Part shown: positions 6,596-10,309 of the stretch, piece by piece
How positions within the stretch are numbered: the stretch's first letter is position 1
Layout of the letters: every line of letters begins with the position of its first letter
NCBI GenBank assembly: GCA_021296015.1
Contig: JAGWBG010000024.1
Span: 13,574 to 23,882 of the forward strand
DNA: 10,309 nt
Direction: 5' to 3'
Source: Dehalococcoidia bacterium
Lineage (GTDB): Bacteria > Chloroflexota > Dehalococcoidia > Lucifugimonadales > JAGWBF01
Made by a program: the position numbers and the translations under genes
The notes under the pieces: model-generated
Told to the model about the DNA's origin: nothing
Database searches by the model: none
The model's input: only the letters and a program-made list of their open reading frames with translations

Positions 6596-7660
6596 CTAAT
6601 ACTGTCGCGCCGCGAGAAACTCCACCATCTCTTCGATTTCCCGACGTGCCCAGGATGGCATGGTGACCCGGGAGACCTCCTGAAGGGCAAGGTCCGCCTT
6701 CTCACGGGTCATTTCCTGGGCATAATCGGCTACTCCAAGCTCATCCAGCACCGTCAGGACATCCTCCACGTCCCTTTCGTCCAGTTCATCTTTACTGTAA
6801 ATCTCCACCAGCTTTTGTCTGGCGGTGTCGGCGGCGGTCTCCAGGGCATACACTATGGGAAAGGACTTCTTCTTCCTTCGGATGTCGTTGCCCACCGCCT
6901 TTCCGGTGGCAGTTTCATCCCCCCAGATGCCCAACACGTCGTCTCGTATCTGGAAGGCCCGTCCCAGGGAACTGCCGCATCGGGCAAAGGCCGCTATGAC
7001 GTTCTCATCGTTGGAGGCTATCAAAGCCCCCATTTCCAGGCCGCACCGAATCAAGTCGCCCGTCTTGAAAGAAATCATGGACAGGTATTCTTCAAGCTTT
7101 ATGTCCAGGGTGTCCTCAAAGGATAAATCGAGACACTGGCCCCTTGTCATGTGGAGGTAGCCCCTCGTGAGAACGAAGGACGTGCGCAGGGCCTTCTCAT
7201 CTGCCACACCCCGCTCAACGAGCCGCAATGCGGTGATGTCGGCAAGGGTCCTCATGGCGTTGCCCGCCACCAAAGCCTGGGGTTGACCCCAAAGGGACCA
7301 GACCGTTGGGCGATGCCGCCGCTCAAGGTCTCCATCCTGAATATCGTCATGGATGAGAGAGAAGTTGTGTATGAGTTCCAAGGCTGCGGCAGCCGGGAGC
7401 GCCGTTGTCCAGTCCTGGTTCAAGGATTCACAGGCGAAGAGGCAGAGGGTAGGCCGCAGGGCTTTGCGCTGGGATATGGGGACGGACAGCTACTCCCCGG
7501 CCTCGCTGGCCCAACCCATGTGGTACTGGAGCATCCGGTAAAGGGGCGTTACGGGATACTCCCCGGCCCGGGTGTCACCCTGTCCCGTGTCCGACAGTGC
7601 CAAGCATGGCATGGCAGCCTGCAACTCATCCGTCAGTCCGTCCCTGTAACGGTCGAACAT
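6596..7660 (-). pseudogene. Polyprenyl (short-chain isoprenyl) diphosphate synthase with in-frame amber codon at residue 57
   Basis: A polyprenyl synthetase-family enzyme, expected to supply farnesyl (or geranylgeranyl) diphosphate for squalene synthesis. Read from ATG 7660 it would be 354 aa, but a TAG at 7492-7490 falls at codon 57 with no frame change. Before it is a normal family N-terminus (MFDRYRDGLTDEL, then LYRMLQYHMGW). After it the family sequence continues with LRPTLCLFACES, the first Asp-rich motif DDIQD (105-109), GQCLDL (174-179), KTG (199-201) and the second motif DDVLGIWGD (240-248). Phe five residues before the first motif suggests a short product. The usual GK of GK..RP reads RK. 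No convincing internal start exists: the post-stop frame offers CTG or TTG only. The enzyme may be truncated or inactive, read through, made from a reinitiated C-terminal part, or the base may be an assembly error. An upstream ATG at 7762 overlaps the promoter and was not used. The gene ends in TAG. Confidence 0.85.
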
Positions 7661-7753
7661 GTTGGGAAGAGGAGCGAGTTGATCACCCTTCAAATTTGTT
7701 TTGATAATGTTTGTATTGCCCACGTTTATATGCCGGGTTATTTGGGTAGCGTA

Positions 7754-7781
7754 AGTATACATCGCAACACGATGCTTGCAA
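7754..7781 (-). promoter_or_regulatory. Predicted sigma70-type promoter of the hopanoid operon
   Basis: On the minus strand, TTGCAA (7781-7776) and TATACT (7759-7754) are separated by 16 bases, with five of six matches in the -10 box and four of six in the -35 box. The predicted start is near 7747, giving a leader of about 87 bases before ATG 7660. The spacer contains the inverted repeat CATCG (7760-7764) / CGATG (7770-7774), a possible regulator site. Confidence 0.55.
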
Positions 7782-7895
7782 TCCTAGCAAAGGCCAGACG
7801 TGCTGTCAAGATATTAAGGCTAACTGAATGTGACTAATAATCGTGGTTGGGGACATCTCAGGCAAGCACCAGGGCGACCTTCAGCTTGCACGGGC

Positions 7896-7924
7896 TTGCA
7901 TACCTCATCGGCGCTCCATATAAT
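7896..7924 (+). promoter_or_regulatory. Predicted promoter for tRNA-Val
   Basis: A perfect TATAAT (7919-7924) lies 17 bases after TTGCAT (7896-7901), a half-matching -35 box. The expected start near 7931 would give a leader of about 19 bases ahead of tRNA-Val. It is divergent from the hopanoid operon promoter about 140 bases to the left. The stretch 7782-7895 between them holds nothing else I can identify. Confidence 0.6.
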
Positions 7925-7949
7925 TGAAAGGGAGTTGTAACCGGAGAAG

Positions 7950-8025
7950 GGGCGGTTAGCTCAGTGGTTAGAGCGCCTCGTTCACACCGAGGAGGCCAGA
8001 GGTTCAAATCCTCTATCGCCCACCA
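7950..8025 (+). tRNA. tRNA-Val (anticodon CAC)
   Basis: A complete cloverleaf. The acceptor GGGCGGT pairs with ATCGCCC (one G-U). The D stem is GCTC/GAGC and the anticodon stem CCTCG/CGAGG closes the loop TTCACAC, giving anticodon CAC for GUG. The T arm AGAGG-TTCAAAT-CCTCT is perfect. Discriminator A and an encoded CCA (8023-8025) follow. Length is 76 bases with CCA. Confidence 0.96.
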
Positions 8026-8030
8026 TTCAC

Positions 8031-8060
8031 TTACCCTGGACAGGGGAGCGGGTATATAAT
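8031..8060 (+). promoter_or_regulatory. Predicted promoter for tRNA-Leu (and probably tRNA-Arg)
   Basis: A perfect TATAAT at 8055-8060, with a weak -35 candidate TTACCC (8031-8036) at 18-base spacing. It lies between tRNA-Val and tRNA-Leu, 46 bases before the latter. No separate promoter is evident for tRNA-Arg, only 41 bases after tRNA-Leu, so those two are probably cotranscribed. Confidence 0.5.
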
Positions 8061-8097
8061 GCGTATGGCTCCTAACGTGTGCCCGGTTGTCCCCTGT
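8040..8097. repeat. Inverted repeat flanking the tRNA-Leu -10 box
   Basis: ACAGGGGA (8040-8047) and TCCCCTGT (8090-8097) are perfect eight-base arms separated by 42 bases. The left arm starts in the -35/-10 spacer and the right arm lies ten bases before tRNA-Leu. It may be an operator or part of the leader RNA. It could also be coincidence. Confidence 0.3.
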
Positions 8098-8106
8098 ATC
8101 AAGTGG

Positions 8107-8192
8107 GCCGAGGTGGCGGAACGGCAGACGCGCTACGTTCAGGGCGTAGTGCCCGTACGGGCGTGTGGGTTCAAATCCCACCCTCGGCACCA
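8107..8192 (+). tRNA. tRNA-Leu (anticodon CAG)
   Basis: A class II tRNA. The acceptor GCCGAGG pairs perfectly with CCTCGGC. The anticodon stem CTACG/CGTAG closes the loop TTCAGGG, giving CAG for CUG. A long variable arm (GCCCG-TAC-GGGC core) marks it as Leu rather than Val or Arg. The T arm GTGGG-TTCAAAT-CCCAC is perfect, with discriminator A and encoded CCA (8190-8192). Length is 86 bases. Confidence 0.96.
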
Positions 8193-8233
8193 TCATACAT
8201 ACGTCACGTCAGGCAGCTAATAGCTCACCGAAC

Positions 8234-8311
8234 GCGCTTGTAGCTCAGGTTGGATAGAGCGCATCCCTGCGGAGGATGAGGTCGTGGGTTCGAGTCCCGC
8301 CAAGCGCACCA
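8234..8311 (+). tRNA. tRNA-Arg (anticodon GCG)
   Basis: The acceptor GCGCTTG pairs perfectly with CAAGCGC. The D stem is GCTC/GAGC. The anticodon stem CATCC/GGATG closes the loop CTGCGGA, giving GCG, which reads CGC. The T arm is GTGGG-TTCGAGT-CCCGC with one G-U pair. Discriminator A and CCA at 8309-8311 follow. The wobble G is notable because most bacteria read CGN with an ACG (inosine) tRNA. As the last tRNA before the accessory pair, it is the obvious candidate integration target. Confidence 0.93.
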
Positions 8312-8463
8312 CAAATACAAAACGTGCATGATTCACTCTGGTTCTAGCCACCCAACGACACCAAAATTTGAAACACGGACGACCTGTACTCCAGAAGTTT
8401 CACTTGTTATTTCGCTGACGCTTTAGCATATCTTCACATTAAGACCCCACCTTCTGGTAAACA
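8312..8463. other. Intergenic stretch between tRNA-Arg and tcmP
   Basis: I see no gene, promoter or tRNA-end repeat in these 152 bases. Base composition shifts here to clearly more A+T than in the hopanoid operon, and stays so through the accessory pair. The tRNA-Arg transcript and tcmP converge on this gap. Confidence 0.5.
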
Positions 8464-8470
8464 TTACCAG
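8454..8470 (-). terminator. Hairpin overlapping the tcmP stop codon
   Basis: CTGGTAA (8454-8460) and TTACCAG (8464-8470) are perfect seven-base arms with a three-base loop. The stop codon of tcmP forms part of one arm. No T-run follows in the minus direction, so this is at best a weak or factor-assisted terminator of the leftward unit. Confidence 0.35.
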
Positions 8471-9312
8471 TTGTTCAAGATATGATTAGCAATTGGTATA
8501 GCGCGACGTGCTCCATTTGGGTTACTGGCCGCGAAGAACAACGCAAACATCGGCGCGTTCTTGGAATTCCTGAAAGTCCGCCTGGTAGGCGCAACTTCTG
8601 CGAACACAGATTCAAGTCGTTCTGCATAGCGGACTGAGATACCCTCACTAACGTGTTGTCGTTCTTGCTTCGGCTCTTCATCGAAAAACGATAGCTGTAG
8701 CGATGGCTCATAAAGAGATTGCCAGTACTGGCGTCCCCCAAATATCCTGTCAAGCCGGTCCTGAAGAACCTGTGATGGCTCATTCCCAGTTGGCATCATG
8801 CGAGTTATCGCCATCAAAGGGAATAGAATCCAGCAATCGATCTTCTGGGTCTTCGCTATCGCCTCTACAGTATCCCATTCAACCTCTGTAGCAAACGGGT
8901 CGAGGAATACGACGGCGCGGTCAAAATTCTGCAGGTCATGGCAGAATCTTGGTAACTCAGTGTTAGCGTCGCCGTTTACGATGGCGATATTGCGACTAGG
9001 GAACTCACTTCTTAGCCTTTGGAGCGACTCGCTACTTTGGGGATCTTTCTCGATAAATAGTAAGCGGTCAAAGGGTTTGTCTTGGACCTGCAGTGCTATT
9101 CGTGGAGACGCCCGATGTAGGTCGTTGAAGTCACCATAATCATCCGATATATATTCTGACCCTGGGCTCCAAGATCCCTCACCACCAAAGGCCTCCACAT
9201 AGAATAGATTAAACGGTTGAGCCTTCAACACAGTCGTGTAAGAGTCAAGATACCGACTGAGTATTTCCAGCTTGTCTCTAGTCCATGGCCCACCAAATGG
9301 TCTGTCAACCAT
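8464..9312 (-). CDS. tcmP: Three-Cys-motif partner protein TcmP
   Basis: A 282 aa protein with the hallmarks of the TcmP family, named for its pairing with the three-Cys (Gp37/Gp68, DUF5131) protein. W10, KLEIL and a following tyrosine-rich helix form the N-terminus. YVEAFGGEG at 38-46 resembles the SAM-binding motif I of Rossmann methyltransferases. FIEKD (86-90) is the usual acidic strand end, GDAN is at 114-117 and FLDPF at 136-140 resembles a DPP-type catalytic loop. The late FALFFAASNPNGARRA block is also characteristic. The fold suggests a nucleic-acid or nucleotide methyltransferase, but the substrate is not established to my knowledge. ATG 9312 has no strong ribosome-binding site and lies six bases after the readthrough end of the partner gene, so translation is likely coupled. 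It ends in TAA. Codons are more A+T-rich than in the hopanoid genes. Confidence 0.85.
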   Translation of the reverse strand: MVDRPFGGPWTRDKLEILSRYLDSYTTVLKAQPFNLFYVEAFGGEGSWSPGSEYISDDYGDFNDLHRASPRIALQVQDKPFDRLLFIEKDPQSSESLQRLRSEFPSRNIAIVNGDANTELPRFCHDLQNFDRAVVFLDPFATEVEWDTVEAIAKTQKIDCWILFPLMAITRMMPTGNEPSQVLQDRLDRIFGGRQYWQSLYEPSLQLSFFDEEPKQERQHVSEGISVRYAERLESVFAEVAPTRRTFRNSKNAPMFALFFAASNPNGARRAIPIANHILNNW

Positions 9313-9318
9313 AACGTG

Positions 9319-10071
9319 TTACTTTGTTATCGGCATCTGACGCCATTGCTGACCATCAATAATAGCGGCCTCACCTCCGCTCTTGTTGCGGACTCCGCCA
9401 AGCTGCTTTTAGAAGAATGCTACGCCGGCCCAAGTAGATAGATCACGTAGTTCTCGCACCCAATCCAAGTCCATAGGCCTGGCCCGAGGTCCGCTCTCAC
9501 CACCTACTATCACCCATTGAAGGACACCAGATTCTAGCCAGGGTGTCAGGTCGACCTGTTCGAGCAACGGCTCGGCAGATACGAAACGTACTGGCGCTGG
9601 GATACGCGACAATACAGCTATTCGAGGGGCATATTTTTGATTTTCTACTGATGTACCTATCCATACACTTGCTGGCCAGCCCATTGGAAAGTGCCGCTCA
9701 TATCTAATCCACCACGCTACAGCCCGCCCAGGTCTCTTCGTCAAAACCTGGAATATATGACCATATTGGCGAGAAGCTTCCTGCATTACTGAGAAAACCT
9801 CATACGTGAAGTCAAATGGAACTCGCGGATGAAATATGTCGGCCATGCTGTTGACGAAGACACGCCTCGGCTTTTTCCATGACATCGGTATATCGAGGCG
9901 TTCTGGCATCAGCCGAATGTCATCCGGCTCTGTTTCATATCCAGGGACAGTCATAGCCTTAAGTCGAGGGTACAGCGCGAACATATAGCAGTGATCGCAG
10001 CCGGGAGACACACGGGTGCAGCCAGTCACCGGGTTCCAAGTCTCGTCTGTCCACTCTATCGCCGAGGACAT
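9319..10071 (-). pseudogene. Three-Cys-motif (phage Gp37/Gp68, DUF5131) protein with in-frame ochre codon near its C-terminus
   Basis: The translated part is 220 aa. It starts MSSAIEWTDETWNPVTGC and has the family signature Cys18-X6-Cys25-X2-Cys28 (GC..VSPGCDHCY), thought to bind a metal or Fe-S cluster. Further family blocks are RVFVNSMADIFH, FQVLTKRPGR, WIGTSVEN, RFVSAEPLL and VIVGGESGPRARPMD. At 9411-9409 a TAA follows GVAFF, exactly where relatives usually continue with a KQ.GG segment. The same frame resumes KQLGGVRNKSGG, reaches QQWRQMPITK and stops at 9321-9319, so the ancestral product was about 250 aa. A single change from TTA (Leu) would explain it. ATG 10071 follows AAGGG nine bases upstream. 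Function is unknown; the family is found in phages and mobile regions next to tcmP. The stop may truncate only a short tail, so activity may survive. Confidence 0.85.
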
Positions 10072-10099
10072 GATGATTTACCCTTTCATCAAATTGCTT

Positions 10100-10122
10100 A
10101 TATGCCCACTAAGTCAGCATAT
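10100..10122. promoter_or_regulatory. Candidate operator ahead of the three-Cys gene
   Basis: ATATGC (10100-10105) and GCATAT (10117-10122) are perfect arms with an 11-base spacer, about 29-51 bases upstream of ATG 10071. A related palindrome, ACATATGT, lies next to it at 10131-10138. The placement between promoter candidate and start codon suits a dimeric repressor, but no regulator gene is in the window. Confidence 0.3.
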
Positions 10123-10134
10123 CACAATGTACAT

Positions 10135-10163
10135 ATGTTCTTCCATTTTGAGCGTGATGTCAA
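10135..10163 (-). promoter_or_regulatory. Candidate promoter of the three-Cys/tcmP unit
   Basis: A perfect TTGACA on the minus strand (10163-10158) is followed after 17 bases by GAACAT (10140-10135), a poor -10 box with three of six matches. The transcript would start near 10128 and run into ATG 10071. The -35 match is strong but the -10 is weak, possibly needing an activator. I see no supported gene in 10164-10309. Confidence 0.35.
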
Positions 10164-10309
10164 CACAGTTAAATTTGCAGTTGCAATTGCACCCATCACC
10201 AACCCTCACTGAGAAGCTAACTTCCCTATCTGAACCCCATCACTATCTATCCGAGAGTACACGGGCTAGGCCGTATGGTTATACCGTAGAAGACCCTCAG
10301 CAACTTGGC

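Noticed and set aside
6596..7423. Independent 275-residue prenyl synthase starting at 7423
   Set aside because: Its start would be a TTG inside a conserved block (ACES-L-NQDW) without a ribosome site; the family sequence continues upstream in frame to the TAG and beyond.
7661..7762. N-terminal extension of the prenyl synthase to ATG 7762
   Set aside because: That ATG overlaps the promoter -10/spacer, the extra 34 residues are unlike the family, and no ribosome site precedes it.
7858..8196. A 112-residue minus-strand reading frame with 'VGFEPTRPYGHYALNVARLPFRH'
   Set aside because: It is the antisense of tRNA-Leu and tRNA-Val; this peptide is a well-known false gene in databases.
9991..10212. 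A 73-codon plus-strand reading frame
   Set aside because: It overlaps the three-Cys motif region antisense and its upstream regulatory DNA; no ribosome site or domain.
8312..10309. A direct repeat of the tRNA-Arg 3' end marking an attachment site
   Set aside because: By eye no copy of the T-arm/acceptor sequence was found to the right; a distal site, if any, lies outside the window.
10247..10309. A 20-residue open frame on the minus strand running off the right edge and ending in TAG
   Set aside because: Too short and without recognisable sequence to call the 3' end of a gene; it could equally be chance.
1..10309. CRISPR array, rRNA, transposase or integrase
   Set aside because: No regularly spaced repeats, rRNA core sequences or recombinase motifs were seen.

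Overview
The window is a bacterial chromosome segment. Its core is a leftward (minus-strand) hopanoid-lipid operon of seven genes, 197-7660. Next to it lie a rightward cluster of three tRNA genes (7950-8311) and a leftward, visibly more A+T-rich accessory pair (8464-10071). The GC-rich codon use, the hopanoid gene order and an intergenic repeat I associate with Chloroflexota (Dehalococcoidia-like) genomes suggest a member of that phylum. This is inference, not proof.

Operon in transcription order: a polyprenyl diphosphate synthase (7660-6596) with an in-frame amber codon at residue 57; hpnH, a radical SAM adenosylhopene synthase; hpnG, a phosphorylase that removes adenine; hpnA, a short-chain dehydrogenase-like sugar epimerase; shc/hpnF, squalene-hopene cyclase; a YjbQ/UPF0047 protein; and an HpnD-type presqualene/squalene synthase. 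Together they cover prenyl chain synthesis, head-to-head condensation to C30, cyclisation to hopene, and the first steps that add the ribose-derived side chain of bacteriohopanepolyols. A good sigma70-like promoter (7754-7781) reads into the operon. Gaps between the genes are mostly 2 to 120 bases, which fits one transcript. Six of the seven operon genes end in TAG.

The tRNA genes are Val(CAC), Leu(CAG) and Arg(GCG), all with encoded CCA. Perfect TATAAT -10 boxes precede Val and Leu. A divergent promoter region (7754-7924) separates the tRNAs from the hopanoid operon.

Beyond tRNA-Arg lies a two-gene unit transcribed toward the tRNAs: a 'three-Cys-motif' (phage Gp37/Gp68, DUF5131) protein and its partner TcmP, a predicted Rossmann-type methyltransferase-like protein. 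The three-Cys gene has an in-frame TAA at 9409, yet the family C-terminus continues in the same frame to 9319, six bases before tcmP. This pair next to a tRNA is the best candidate for a poorly understood mobile or defence-type system here. The two in-frame nonsense codons, in two otherwise well-conserved genes, are the most surprising sequence features.

Non-coding stretches hold recurrent-looking intergenic repeats (about 55-190 and 3673-3695), several short hairpins and candidate operators. I saw no CRISPR array, rRNA, insertion sequence or transposase.
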